Assembly: GCA_029260295.1 (NCBI GenBank)
Contig: JAJDDN010000008.1
Coordinates: 372,001 to 436,000 of the forward strand
Direction of reading: 5' to 3'
Length of the DNA: 64,000 nucleotides
Origin: Phycisphaerales bacterium
GTDB lineage: Bacteria; Planctomycetota; Phycisphaerae; Phycisphaerales; UBA1924
Positions 36,047-45,198 of this stretch are shown here, piece by piece (position 1 is the stretch's first letter; every line of letters starts with the position of its first letter). The notes under the pieces were generated by a model. The model ran no database searches. It was not told where the DNA came from and saw nothing but the letters and a program-made list of their open reading frames with translations. The translations under genes were made by a program, and so were the position numbers.

Positions 36047-37729
36047 ATGCGTAAGTTCAGTTCTATTCTCATCGCCCTTGCTGCACTGAGTGCTCATGGG
36101 CAAACCGCTCCGGACGCTTGTGCTCCGTCGGGGATTAATCTTTCCGGCCTCTCGAGTTGGACCACAAGCTGGCCGTTCGTAGACAGCTTTAAGGTTCGTC
36201 GGCCATGGATTTCAGCTCCGAATGATGGATCTGCTTGGGATGATGGGCGTCCGATTTCGATGGATGCTGATGGGTGGGTGTCTTCGCTGCTTCCCGGTCA
36301 GCGGGCGCACACATTGATTCATGATAATGCGGGTGGGCATTATCCTGGGGGACGGTATGTTCTTTTGTACGAGGGTCAAGGGCAAATCAACATTCGAGGC
36401 GATGCTCAAATTGTCTCGCACACTCCAGGGCGAATCGAAGTCGATGTCATCCCAACCAACACCGGGATGTACCTTGAATTAAACGGTACTGATCCACAAG
36501 ACTACATCCGAAACATTCGGCTCATCATGCCTGGGTTTGAGGCGACCTATCAGATTCAGCAGTTTCATCCTGCGTTTCTTGACTCGCTTCGCGGGTTCGA
36601 TGTGATCCGGTTTATGGATTGGCAGAACACGAATGGAACATGGAATCACAACTGGTCGATGCGTCCCAAGCCGACTGGTTCGGGCAATGCTCTTGGGCTC
36701 GGCGTACCGATTGAGGTGATGATTGATCTGTGTAATGAACTCGATGCCGATCCGTGGTTCTGTATGTCGCATCGATTTGACGACAACTATGTTGATCAGT
36801 TCGCTGGGCTTGTGTATACATTGCTCGAACCAGAGCGGACGGTCTATGTTGAGCATTCCAACGAGGTTTGGAACTCAATCTTTACTCAGCATCACTATGC
36901 TGTCCAGCGTGCTGCTGAGCTAGGAATTCCGGGTGATCCGTTCCAAGCAGCGATGCGGTATCATTCGCAGCGGAGTGTGGAAATTTTTGATATTTGGGAC
37001 AACTACTCGCCTCCAGAGCGGCTGGTCCGGGTGATGGGTGGATGGCACGCGAACACCTGGGTCACCGGGCAGCTTCTTGATTGGAATAACGCGGCAGCCC
37101 ATACCGACGCGCTTGCAACGGCGCCGTACTTCGGGGGTTTCCTAGGTGCTGGTACAAATCCGAATCAGACGCTCCAGATGACGCCCGATGAGATTATTGA
37201 TGCGTGTATTGCGGACATTGCTCAGGGTCGGGTGCAGACCACTGCTCAGTCCGATGCGGTTGGGAAGTACAGCAATATTGATTTAATTGCGTATGAAAGC
37301 GGGCAGCATCTGGTTGGTGTTGGGAGCTGGACAAACAATACCGAGTTAACCGCATTGTTTCATGCCGCCAATCGGCATCCACGGATGTACGACGCTTATG
37401 CGGGTGATATTTCTGGTTGGCGATCTTCCGGCGGCGGGTTGATGGTGGCGTTTGCTTCTTGCAACACCCCATCGCGGTATGGCTCATGGGGTTTGCTTGA
37501 GTATCAAGACCAGTCTTTGAGCGAGGCTCACAAAATGCGTGCTTGGAATGATTCAATGAGCAACCCAGCAGATTTCACAGATGATGGAGTGCTTGATTTC
37601 TTTGATATCACCGCCTTCCTTGTGGCATTTGCTATTCAAGATTCAGCAGCAGATTTTACAAACGATGGCGAGCTAGATTTCTTTGATATCAGTTCATTTC
37701 TACAGGCATTCAGTTCGGGCTGCCCATAG
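36047..37729 (+). CDS. Secreted glycoside-hydrolase-like protein with GC-type dockerin
   Basis: A 560-residue exported protein; AGGAGG at 36035-36040 fixes ATG 36047 and a signal peptide ending near SAHGQ. The central part (about residues 150-480) looks like a TIM barrel: LDADPWFCMSHRFDD, then VYVEHSNEVWN with a likely acid/base Glu, later DLIAYESGQH with a second acidic residue. Proteins with this block are often named cellulose-binding or GH-like; I cannot assign a GH family or substrate. Loops DFTDDGVLDFFD and DFTNDGELDFFD and a GCP end form the dockerin. Probably co-transcribed with the upstream FG-GAP gene. Confidence 0.82.
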   Translation: MRKFSSILIALAALSAHGQTAPDACAPSGINLSGLSSWTTSWPFVDSFKVRRPWISAPNDGSAWDDGRPISMDADGWVSSLLPGQRAHTLIHDNAGGHYPGGRYVLLYEGQGQINIRGDAQIVSHTPGRIEVDVIPTNTGMYLELNGTDPQDYIRNIRLIMPGFEATYQIQQFHPAFLDSLRGFDVIRFMDWQNTNGTWNHNWSMRPKPTGSGNALGLGVPIEVMIDLCNELDADPWFCMSHRFDDNYVDQFAGLVYTLLEPERTVYVEHSNEVWNSIFTQHHYAVQRAAELGIPGDPFQAAMRYHSQRSVEIFDIWDNYSPPERLVRVMGGWHANTWVTGQLLDWNNAAAHTDALATAPYFGGFLGAGTNPNQTLQMTPDEIIDACIADIAQGRVQTTAQSDAVGKYSNIDLIAYESGQHLVGVGSWTNNTELTALFHAANRHPRMYDAYAGDISGWRSSGGGLMVAFASCNTPSRYGSWGLLEYQDQSLSEAHKMRAWNDSMSNPADFTDDGVLDFFDITAFLVAFAIQDSAADFTNDGELDFFDISSFLQAFSSGCP

Positions 37730-37821
37730 GGGCAGTTATGTGATTCCAACCGTTCCGTAGTCACAGTTTCGACTCACTGAAGCGATCCAATGTGTTTTCG
37801 ATCGCTACATCGCCTTCCCTT

Positions 37822-37859
37822 TCCTCGTCCGGTTACTAGCCACGAAACCGAGACGAGGA
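37822..37859. terminator. Hairpin between convergent genes, possible terminator
   Basis: TCCTCGTC (37822-37829) pairs with GACGAGGA (37852-37859), and GGTT (37831-37834) with AACC (37846-37849). The stem is strong but no T-run follows, so rho-independent termination is only possible. Confidence 0.4.
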
Positions 37860-37981
37860 GTGGTGGGGGGGCTCGCGGATCATGATTTATCAGCCTAAAG
37901 ATCATGCTCTGTAACACATGTGCGGGAATCAAAACGCGTGAGCCAAATCGGTTAGATTTTCCGGAGATCTTGTATGCCTAG

Positions 37982-38078
37982 AGATTGAGGGCTCAAATAT
38001 TGATTAAACAGCAGGCCCATACACGGTTATGTGCAGGGGCCTGAGTATTTTGGGCCACCGTATGATGCCCTCTGTATC
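37982..38078 (-). repeat. Fragment related to the IS end at 8730-8835
   Basis: GATTG-x-GGCTCAAA, then AGCAGGCCC, ACGG, GCAGGG, CTGAGTAT and GGCCACCGTAT occur in the same order and orientation as at 8733-8826, with one single-base gap and one deletion of about 15 bases. Identity over the last 60 bases is roughly three quarters by eye. No transposase sequence accompanies it. Confidence 0.6.
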
Positions 38079-38100
38079 GAACTCGCAATCTCGTAGTGCT

Positions 38101-39828
38101 CTACGAGTTCACACCAAAGATGATCAGTACGAGCAATGTAAGCCCAACCAGCAGGAGCGAGAGCGCGACAAGCCGAACGAGCATGACCTTCCAGCGCGGG
38201 AGCGTCTTGACAATCCGCTCTTCGAGGCGTCCTTCATCCTTGAGGCGTTGGTATTCCGCTGGGCGTTCCTCTGCGAATCGCTCGAGCGTCATCTGGCCCG
38301 TGAACATGACATCGTCAAGTGGGAAAACATCGGGCCGCAGGTTGGCATTCACAAAGTGAACAACAAATATAAACGCGGTCGCCAGCAGGGCCTCCTCTGA
38401 ATGCACGATCAATGCAAAGTTCAGCATCCATCCCGGCACAATCTGAGTAACTACAAGCGGCAGCATAAGGGCAAGCCCGGACAATCCGATGATCGCCATA
38501 CCCCAGAAGACCGCGAAGTAATCAAACTTCTCCCAGTAGGTCCAGCGATCAAACCGCGGCGGGGTCTTCCTCAAGAACAGGAAGTACGCAATATTCTGAA
38601 AGAACTGAATGGCATCAATATGGTTTGGCACAAGACTGTCCGGACCCCAGAAGAAGCCCTTCTTCTTTTGCATGACAACCTGATACAAGACATGAAAGAC
38701 ATGGACCACAAAGAGCACCAGCAGTGTCATACCCGCGATGCGGTGTATCAGCGCTGCGGTGCTAAAGCCGACAAGATTCTGCGCGATCCACTGTGAGAAT
38801 CCCGCCTCAGAAAACTTCACCGGTAGACCGGTCGCGGCCAGCGTCATGAAACAGATAATGAGGATGAAGTGCATCGTGCGTGCCACAGGATTAAATCGAG
38901 TCACGGTCACCTGGGGATCACCATCGATCTCTGGTTTATGGCTTTCACGACCAGACAGACGCATGGTCATCGTGGAGTGCAGGAACCAAAGAATTGAGTG
39001 CGCACCGAATATGATCATCACACTCCAGATCAGGATTTCCATAAAGTAAAATGTGCCATCGAGTATTTTGCTTTCCCCGTCACCCGGAGTCCAGTGCGTC
39101 AGATAGCCAGCGAAGCTCTCGTTTGCGTCGCTGTGACACTCTTTGCATGTTTCGACGATATTGACAGCAGCGATCGTCGACTGCGGATTATCCTTGCCGA
39201 GAATCGCATGATTGCTATGACAAGACACGCAAGTAGCGTAATCATCGCCATCAAACCCCAACCCGTACATCTGCCCGTGATACGAAGTCGAGAACCCCTC
39301 GAGCACGGTTGACTTCAGCTTGAACTTACTGGTGAGCGACTCATCAGCATGACACTGCGAACACATGTCAACCGCCGCCTGCCCGCTCAGTTGCTCGTGC
39401 GGCGACTGAATGTCATGAAACCCATGACAATCAGTGCAAGACGGGGCATCAAGATCACCCCGCGCCCGTGCCTCAGCGTGGACCGAGATTTTATACTCCG
39501 CATGCTGGTCCTCATGGCAATCCGAACAGTTCGAGCGGTGCGCAATCTTATTGTGCGGGTAGTCGTCAAACCCATCGTAGTGACAGTCCACGCAAGCAAA
39601 GCTCTTGTGCACAGTCGAATCGATTGCCTCAGACCCAATCTCGATGTTTGGATACCGATGCGTGTACTTGCTGTCCTCATGACAGACCGCGCAGGTATCA
39701 TTGCCACGCCAATCAACAGCGTTGCCCGACCCTCCGCCTGTCCCCTCGGGCGTCACTTGCCCCGAGGCTGTTATGGCCACTGCCGCGATGGCGAGCAGGG
39801 CGTGAAATGCATATTGCTTGAAGCTCAT
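38101..39828 (-). CDS. Heptaheme cytochrome c fused to a cytochrome b-type membrane domain
   Basis: A 575-residue protein with a signal peptide ending near ITASGQ. Residues about 40-245 contain seven CxxCH heme sites (CAVCH, CVDCH, CSDCH, CTDCH, CSQCH, CVSCH, CKECH). About six membrane segments follow from residue 265 (IWSVMIIFGAHSILWFLH, IAGMTLLVLFVVHVFHVLY and others) with histidines placed as in cytochrome b561/hydrogenase-b domains. Such a fusion can take electrons from quinol and pass them to periplasmic hemes. GGAGG before the ATG; nine bases after the octaheme gene, hence one operon. Confidence 0.85.
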   Translation of the reverse strand: MSFKQYAFHALLAIAAVAITASGQVTPEGTGGGSGNAVDWRGNDTCAVCHEDSKYTHRYPNIEIGSEAIDSTVHKSFACVDCHYDGFDDYPHNKIAHRSNCSDCHEDQHAEYKISVHAEARARGDLDAPSCTDCHGFHDIQSPHEQLSGQAAVDMCSQCHADESLTSKFKLKSTVLEGFSTSYHGQMYGLGFDGDDYATCVSCHSNHAILGKDNPQSTIAAVNIVETCKECHSDANESFAGYLTHWTPGDGESKILDGTFYFMEILIWSVMIIFGAHSILWFLHSTMTMRLSGRESHKPEIDGDPQVTVTRFNPVARTMHFILIICFMTLAATGLPVKFSEAGFSQWIAQNLVGFSTAALIHRIAGMTLLVLFVVHVFHVLYQVVMQKKKGFFWGPDSLVPNHIDAIQFFQNIAYFLFLRKTPPRFDRWTYWEKFDYFAVFWGMAIIGLSGLALMLPLVVTQIVPGWMLNFALIVHSEEALLATAFIFVVHFVNANLRPDVFPLDDVMFTGQMTLERFAEERPAEYQRLKDEGRLEERIVKTLPRWKVMLVRLVALSLLLVGLTLLVLIIFGVNS

Positions 39829-39837
39829 GATGCCCTC

Positions 39838-41316
39838 CTATTTATCAAGAATGCCATCAGAAAGACGCGAACGGCCGGTTTTGACAGGGTCACCGGGATA
39901 GCCGAATTTTTCCCAGTCCAAGAATCCAGATTCGCCATTCTTGGTGTGACAGTCAACACACTTGGGAGCCCGATCAGCCGGTGCCACCATGTGGTACACA
40001 GGCCAGTACATCTCCGTCTCAACCGCCTCATACTCACCGGAGAATGGCAATCCCACCGCCGCCATCCCATCGGTAAACGCCTTGCCCCAGTCGGCGGTCT
40101 TCCAGTACCCGCCAGGCCCGAACAAGTGCGGCACAAGCATCATCTTGGTCTCTGTGTCATAGAACTGCCGGCCCCGCATCACCTTGAACGCCGAGATCCG
40201 CGCATCCGGGTCGTCGTATCCGCCGATAAGCGGATTGAAAGTAAACAACCCGTCCTCATCGGTTTCGATCTCTTCGCCGAGCATGTACATGCCGGTGATA
40301 CCGGTACTCCAAAAGAGCTCAGGCTCAAGGTTCGCTTCCCAACCAAAGTCGCCCTTCTTCCAGTTGTAGTCAGGCATCCCGTTGGTGTCTTTTTTGACTT
40401 CTCGTTTCTTGTCGCCCGCGGTGCCCCAATCCCACCAGGTCTTGGTTGGGTATTTATTGGCAACCGACGGGATATGACATGTCTCGCAGCTGATTGTCTC
40501 AGCGTGCATGTTGAGCATGTTCCGCATTTTCTTGGTGTGGATACCTGTCTCTTCATGGCAATCGATGCAACTGAACTTATTCTGCCCAGCTGCTGACGAT
40601 GCATGCGCTGAACCACGGATATCGTGCATGTTGTCCCCCGCCGAGTGGCAATCCGCGCACGACAGCCGCTTCTCTGGATCTGGGTTCCCCATGTGCACAT
40701 CGGTTTCAAATGACGCATCAACGAGCGCCATGGTCAGATCGCCGTGCTTCACATTGTGCCCGCCGCCGCCATAGAAATGGCAGGTGCCGCAGTTCCGGTT
40801 CGTTGGCATGGCCACACTCTGAGCGATCGCAGCCAGGTCTACCTTCTTGAAGATTTTGTTCTTGGTTTTGAACAGCTTCTCTTCCTGGTCATACACCGGG
40901 TAACCAGCATCGGTCGGGAACTTCTTGTATGTCCCCGTCTGCTCATGGCACACCAAGCAGTCCATATTCTCTTTGTCTGTAAAATCGAAACTGTCATCCT
41001 TCCAGCCATACCCAACATGGCAACTCGTGCACCGAGGCTGGTTGGAGCTGATGTTGATGCAGTAGTTGTTGAGCATGTTTTTTTTGCCAAGCCGAACAAC
41101 CTCTCCGTCCTTTACGAACTCTTCGCCGAGCCAGTTCCAGTGACGAGAATGAGACAAATCCTCGGCCTGATCCTCGTGACATTCGATGCAGGCCCGTGTA
41201 ACCGCCTGCGGCGTCTCGTACGGCCCCGCCATATCTATGTGTTCTTGAATCACCGGCTCTTGGGCCATTCCCAAAGATGCCGGCAATAAGAGGCAAGTGC
41301 AAATCCAGAGTCTCAT
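39838..41316 (-). CDS. Octaheme c-type cytochrome, tetrathionate reductase (OTR) family
   Basis: A 492-residue periplasmic protein with signal peptide (residues 1-18). Eight CxxCH sites are present (CIECH, CTSCH, CLVCH, CGTCH, CADCH, CIDCH, CETCH, CVDCH), and the stretch from KKNMLNNYC to PRCTSCHVGYGWKDD is typical of the OTR family as I recall it. Shewanella OTR reduces tetrathionate, nitrite and hydroxylamine in vitro; the physiological substrate is unsettled. The downstream heptaheme/cytochrome b gene is the probable electron donor and the upstream porin the entry route. AAGGA stands nine bases before the ATG. Confidence 0.87.
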   Translation of the reverse strand: MRLWICTCLLLPASLGMAQEPVIQEHIDMAGPYETPQAVTRACIECHEDQAEDLSHSRHWNWLGEEFVKDGEVVRLGKKNMLNNYCINISSNQPRCTSCHVGYGWKDDSFDFTDKENMDCLVCHEQTGTYKKFPTDAGYPVYDQEEKLFKTKNKIFKKVDLAAIAQSVAMPTNRNCGTCHFYGGGGHNVKHGDLTMALVDASFETDVHMGNPDPEKRLSCADCHSAGDNMHDIRGSAHASSAAGQNKFSCIDCHEETGIHTKKMRNMLNMHAETISCETCHIPSVANKYPTKTWWDWGTAGDKKREVKKDTNGMPDYNWKKGDFGWEANLEPELFWSTGITGMYMLGEEIETDEDGLFTFNPLIGGYDDPDARISAFKVMRGRQFYDTETKMMLVPHLFGPGGYWKTADWGKAFTDGMAAVGLPFSGEYEAVETEMYWPVYHMVAPADRAPKCVDCHTKNGESGFLDWEKFGYPGDPVKTGRSRLSDGILDK

Positions 41317-41394
41317 GTGACATGTCCTTCCTAGTTGAGTAGTACCGTTTGCATCGCCCCGGCCAATCCCGGGGTCCTTGCAGCATCATGCGTA

Positions 41395-42879
41395 TCAGAA
41401 AGTAAACTGCAGCTGGGTGTAAATGCGGCTGACATCGCCCTGTCCACCAGTAGTATCATCGATAAACTCGTCAGCCCAAAGATGGCTGAACCCCGCTAAG
41501 AGTACCATGTGGTGATTAATCTTGTACTTGGCCACCAGATCCAACTCAAAGCCGATGTATTCGCCAGCGGTTGCGCTGCCCGCACGCCGCCTTGAAGAGT
41601 TATTGCTTGGGGCATAAATGCCGTCGGCCGCTTCATCGACCCAGAACCAGTGAGCTTCGACGCTGGTGGTGAGCTTCTTCATCGGTTTGGCGCCAACACG
41701 CAACCAAGGGCTAACGATATTCTGGCGTCCGATCTGATCAGCATACCCAAAGTAGAAGTGGCCGAATCCAGAGACTGGCTCAAATGTCTTGATGGTGCTA
41801 TCAGTAGGATCATCGTCTCCAGACGCCCAGTCAAATCCAGCCGTGAACCATGGCTTCAACGAAGAACCCTGCATCCTGTAGGTCAGCTCAGCAGAGAACA
41901 TGGCCGCTTGAACTTCGGTCCCCGAGTAATCAAACTGATACGCACCCTCGATATCATAGCTCAAGTTGGTGTCAGGGATCGTATTGAATATACGGCCACC
42001 AACCGTGATGCGATGCTCATCCTTCGTCCCTGTTTCGTTGTCCTTCCCAATGAGATACCCTTCAAAATTAAAGGGCATAGGGTTCGCCGATGCATTCAAG
42101 TGCCCGTACACACCCCAGATCATCTGATCAGAATCAGTGTCGTTGAATGTGTCATACAACGCGGTTTCGACCCAGTTGGCGTAGAACCCTTCCACCCAAC
42201 CAGACTTGTTACTGAGCTTCAACGCAGCGCCGTCAAACGGACGCCGGATCTGCGACCAGTTCCGACAACCGATGATCCGACCCGCTCCGTACTCCATTTC
42301 AAAGCGACCCGCGCGGATACGAGCATCAAGATCATCCGAAAGATCAAAGTTGTAATCGAAGAAGATGCTCTGAACATCGAACTCATCGAACTGGCTCGTT
42401 GGACGCGAACCCATCGGGTTGGAAATGTCCCAATCATTCACCAGACTGCTACGGAACTCGATGAAGACCCGTAGGTTCTCGCCGAGATGGAAATCGCCAT
42501 GCAAGAAGTAGCGTTGCAGTATGTAACTGTCGTCATTGACAGCAGGCGACCCAAAGTTGAAGTTCTGGTAGTCTTCAAACCTCACCCGGACCTGCCCGCC
42601 GATGTTCAAATACCAGTCCGGGTCGTCGCCCAGCGGGATGTGCTTGAGACTATCAAATATATCGCGATGTTTGGCGTCGCCAATCTTACTGTAATCCTCC
42701 GTAAACCGCATCTTGTTGAACTTTGGCCACTTTGGCTTGACACTGCTCTCAACTGGGCTGGGCGTGGGATTGGTGACCCCTTCTACGCTAGAACCGTTGT
42801 CTATGTGCTGCTGTGAATGAGCATTCATCGAACATAGTCCAGTGGCGATCGTGGTAACGGCAAGTGCTTTCAACATCAT
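41395..42879 (-). CDS. Outer-membrane porin, alginate-export-like beta barrel
   Basis: A 494-residue protein. The start is placed at ATG 42879, opening a signal peptide that ends near NAHSQ; a longer frame to 43098 lacks a plausible start region. The mature part is rich in alternating strands with aromatic girdles (YLNIGGQVRVRFEDYQNF, VSRIYTQLQFTF at the C-terminus with terminal Phe), and the fold resembles the alginate-export/OprB-like porins. With the two cytochrome genes downstream (79-base gap) it may admit the oxyanion substrate of the octaheme enzyme rather than a polysaccharide. Confidence 0.82.
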   Translation of the reverse strand: MMLKALAVTTIATGLCSMNAHSQQHIDNGSSVEGVTNPTPSPVESSVKPKWPKFNKMRFTEDYSKIGDAKHRDIFDSLKHIPLGDDPDWYLNIGGQVRVRFEDYQNFNFGSPAVNDDSYILQRYFLHGDFHLGENLRVFIEFRSSLVNDWDISNPMGSRPTSQFDEFDVQSIFFDYNFDLSDDLDARIRAGRFEMEYGAGRIIGCRNWSQIRRPFDGAALKLSNKSGWVEGFYANWVETALYDTFNDTDSDQMIWGVYGHLNASANPMPFNFEGYLIGKDNETGTKDEHRITVGGRIFNTIPDTNLSYDIEGAYQFDYSGTEVQAAMFSAELTYRMQGSSLKPWFTAGFDWASGDDDPTDSTIKTFEPVSGFGHFYFGYADQIGRQNIVSPWLRVGAKPMKKLTTSVEAHWFWVDEAADGIYAPSNNSSRRRAGSATAGEYIGFELDLVAKYKINHHMVLLAGFSHLWADEFIDDTTGGQGDVSRIYTQLQFTF

Positions 42880-42938
42880 TTGAAACTTTCCGATTTGGTC
42901 AGCCAACCACAATGCTTTCCTCGGCAATGCTCGTGCTG

Positions 42939-42954
42939 ACCTATGCCTATAGGT
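42939..42954 (-). promoter_or_regulatory. Short palindrome upstream of the porin gene
   Basis: ACCTAT-GCCT-ATAGGT is a perfect inverted repeat 60-75 bases before the porin ATG. Position fits an operator or a 5' leader hairpin; the cognate regulator is unknown. Confidence 0.4.
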
Positions 42955-43294
42955 GATTATCGAGCAAATCAACAGATTGTAGCCTTCAAAGGCGACAAAT
43001 AGATAGACTTGTCTGTATTGCGAGCTATTTAAAACAAACTTAGGGCAAATGTGTAAAATAGTGCGCTTAGTTCCTGGGGTGCTGTCAAGAGGAGCCATGG
43101 ATGGAACAGGATATTGCAGATTGTCATCACTGAAAACTTCATGATCAGTGGCTCTGAAGTTGTGGCGTTGGGGTCATTAACTTAGTAGCGGGTGATTCAG
43201 AACACAACGGATTGTGATCAATAAGGACAAGCAGGCGTGCCAAGCACAACACAGCAAATGGTCAAGTTTAAATCGATTGTCTCTGGGGTACACT

Positions 43295-43313
43295 TCAAGG
43301 GCCTAGCCCTTGA
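43295..43313. repeat. 8-bp hairpin downstream of the ABC-F gene
   Basis: TCAAGGGC-CTA-GCCCTTGA, about 70 bases beyond the stop codon of the ABC-F gene on the minus strand. It could help end that transcript, but no T-run follows. Confidence 0.4.
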
Positions 43314-43380
43314 CACTCTGTGGCTCAGAATGGTGTATTTGATTGGGTAAGTCAGATCGAATCGTTTATCAAAAAATGAT

Positions 43381-45198
43381 TCATTTGCCTTCCCGCATCT
43401 CCTCAAGTTCAGACCATCGAGCGTAGAGATTTGCCACACTCACTTGGCCATCCTTGAGTTTAGAGTAGACCATTGCGGCCCGCTTATGATCGGAGGTGAG
43501 CATTGGATCTGCTGCATCAGTTTCAAGGAGCTCAACTTGGGCTTCAGCATCAAGGATGGCCTCTTCCATGCCGTCATATTCAAGTTGGAACTTGTATGAA
43601 AGCTTTCCGGGTTTGGGCGGGGCTTGGGGCCTCGGTGCAGATTTGCCGGCTTTGGACTTTACAACTGTCGCGGGGTTTGCTTTTTTCCTAGCAGAGTTCC
43701 ATTGCTCGATCGAAGCGAACCGCTTAGCTTCGCCTCGATCATCGAGGGCTAAGTATTCCGTTGAGATTCGTTCGAGAAGAAAGCGGTCGTGGGTAACTAG
43801 CACAATCGCCCCCGAGAACTCGAGCAGTGCCTGCTCGAGGACTTCCAGCGAGGGAATGTCGAGATCATTTGTTGGCTCGTCGAGAAGCAGTACATCTGCT
43901 GGTAAGAGTGTTAGGTTTGCGATCAAAACTCTCGCTTGCTCGCCTCCTGATAGATTGCTAATGCGGGTCGTAAGTTGATCAGGATCGAAAAGGAAACGAC
44001 GAGCCCACCCCGATACATGGATCGACTGCCCATGGTAGTTGACGGTTTCTCCGTAGGGGCATAAGGCTTCTTGTAATGTCAGGCTCTGATCGAGTGAATC
44101 ACGGTGCTGGCTAAATGTCACGATCTGCAGGTTGTCCGCATACTTGATATTCCCAGAATCCGGTTGGAGATTGCCAGACATCAATCTCATGAGCGTTGTT
44201 TTGCCTGAGCCATTGACACCTAGGAGCCCGATTCGCTGCCCGGGGGTTAGCGTGATGCCCAGTGATTCGAACAGCCGCTTGTCGCCCATTGATTTGGATA
44301 CGCCATCGAGTGTCAGGAGTTTCTTCGTCTTTCGCTCGGTTGATTGGAAAGCGAACGAAGAGGTCTGAGATGGAGCTTTATTTCGGCTGGTGGTTGCCTT
44401 TAGTTCTTCACGGCGATCGGCAGCCGCTTTAACTTGGGTCTTATTCCGAGTCTGTCGTCCCTGGATTCCTTGGTTTAGCCAGGCGGTATCACGCCGTACT
44501 TTGGTTGCGATACTTGTCTGTGCAGCACGCTGGGCGTCAAGGAATGCGTCTTTCCGCTTGACAAACTCTGTGTAGTTTCCTGACGCTTCGAAGACGCCCC
44601 CTGGATAGGCCTTCGAGAGTTCGACAATGCGTGTTGCGGTGTTTTCGAGAAATCGCCTATCATGAGTTACGAAAACAATCGCGATCGAAACTTGTTTAAC
44701 GAATCGTTCAAGCCACAGAACCCCATCAAGATCAAGATGGTTTGTGGGCTCATCGAGCATGAGGACTTCCGGTTCCTGTGCCAAAGCCTTGGCTAGGGAA
44801 AGGCGTTTCCGCCAGCCGCCAGAAAGTGATGAAACAGATCGGTCAATGTCAGAGAAACCCAGCTTTGACAGCGTGATCGAGGCACGCGTCATAGGATCCA
44901 TGCCGGAATCATCGTGGTCATCTAGGTTGGCTTGGACCACCGACATCGGGGTGGCATCATCGGCAAACCGATCATCCTGATCGACATACACAACGCGAAG
45001 GTTACGCTGCCGAACAATCTCCCCGTGATCGGGCTTCTCAGACCCAGCAAGAATCTTCAGTAGTGTCGTCTTTCCACTCCCGTTTGGACCAATTAGCCCG
45101 ATACGCTCGCCATCCTCGATATTGACTGATACACCCTCAAACAGGATGTTCGATGGATAGGCTTTATCCAGGTTGCGAGCAGTTAGAAGAGTGGGCAT
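43381..45198 (-). CDS. uup: ABC-F ATPase, Uup-like
   Basis: A 605-residue soluble protein with two ABC cassettes: Walker A GPNGSGKTT and GVNGSGKTT, signatures SLSGGWRKRL and NLSGGEQARV, Walker B MLDEPTNHLD and LLDEPTNDLD. The linker between cassettes and a C-terminal coiled-coil tail (about residues 530-605, EEAILDAEAQVELLET) are as in Uup, which acts on ribosomes and, in E. coli, affects transposon excision. No membrane segments. Monocistronic. Confidence 0.9.
   Translation of the reverse strand: MPTLLTARNLDKAYPSNILFEGVSVNIEDGERIGLIGPNGSGKTTLLKILAGSEKPDHGEIVRQRNLRVVYVDQDDRFADDATPMSVVQANLDDHDDSGMDPMTRASITLSKLGFSDIDRSVSSLSGGWRKRLSLAKALAQEPEVLMLDEPTNHLDLDGVLWLERFVKQVSIAIVFVTHDRRFLENTATRIVELSKAYPGGVFEASGNYTEFVKRKDAFLDAQRAAQTSIATKVRRDTAWLNQGIQGRQTRNKTQVKAAADRREELKATTSRNKAPSQTSSFAFQSTERKTKKLLTLDGVSKSMGDKRLFESLGITLTPGQRIGLLGVNGSGKTTLMRLMSGNLQPDSGNIKYADNLQIVTFSQHRDSLDQSLTLQEALCPYGETVNYHGQSIHVSGWARRFLFDPDQLTTRISNLSGGEQARVLIANLTLLPADVLLLDEPTNDLDIPSLEVLEQALLEFSGAIVLVTHDRFLLERISTEYLALDDRGEAKRFASIEQWNSARKKANPATVVKSKAGKSAPRPQAPPKPGKLSYKFQLEYDGMEEAILDAEAQVELLETDAADPMLTSDHKRAAMVYSKLKDGQVSVANLYARWSELEEMREGK

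Larger units (their letters stand above)
37730..38100. other. Convergent intergenic region with IS fragment
   Basis: No gene seen. It contains a hairpin (37822-37859) and a fragment related to the upstream flank of the IS at 7345-8840. It separates the secreted-protein pair on the plus strand from the cytochrome operon on the minus strand. Confidence 0.6.
42880..43380. other. Intergenic region between porin operon and ABC-F gene
   Basis: No gene seen. It includes two inverted repeats (42939-42954 and 43295-43313) and should hold the promoter of the porin-cytochrome operon. No convincing FNR or NarL site was found. Confidence 0.5.

Noticed and set aside
39349-40596. 415-codon plus-strand frame opposite the cytochrome genes
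   Set aside because: It is antisense to two genes with 15 conserved heme motifs; the translation is rich in Arg, His and Pro without any domain.
42880-43098. 73-residue N-terminal extension of the porin
   Set aside because: It would precede the signal peptide and has no supported start.
43210-43225. FNR-like site (ATTGTGATCAAT)
   Set aside because: Half-sites lack the four-base spacing of TTGAT-N4-ATCAA, and it lies over 300 bases from the porin start.
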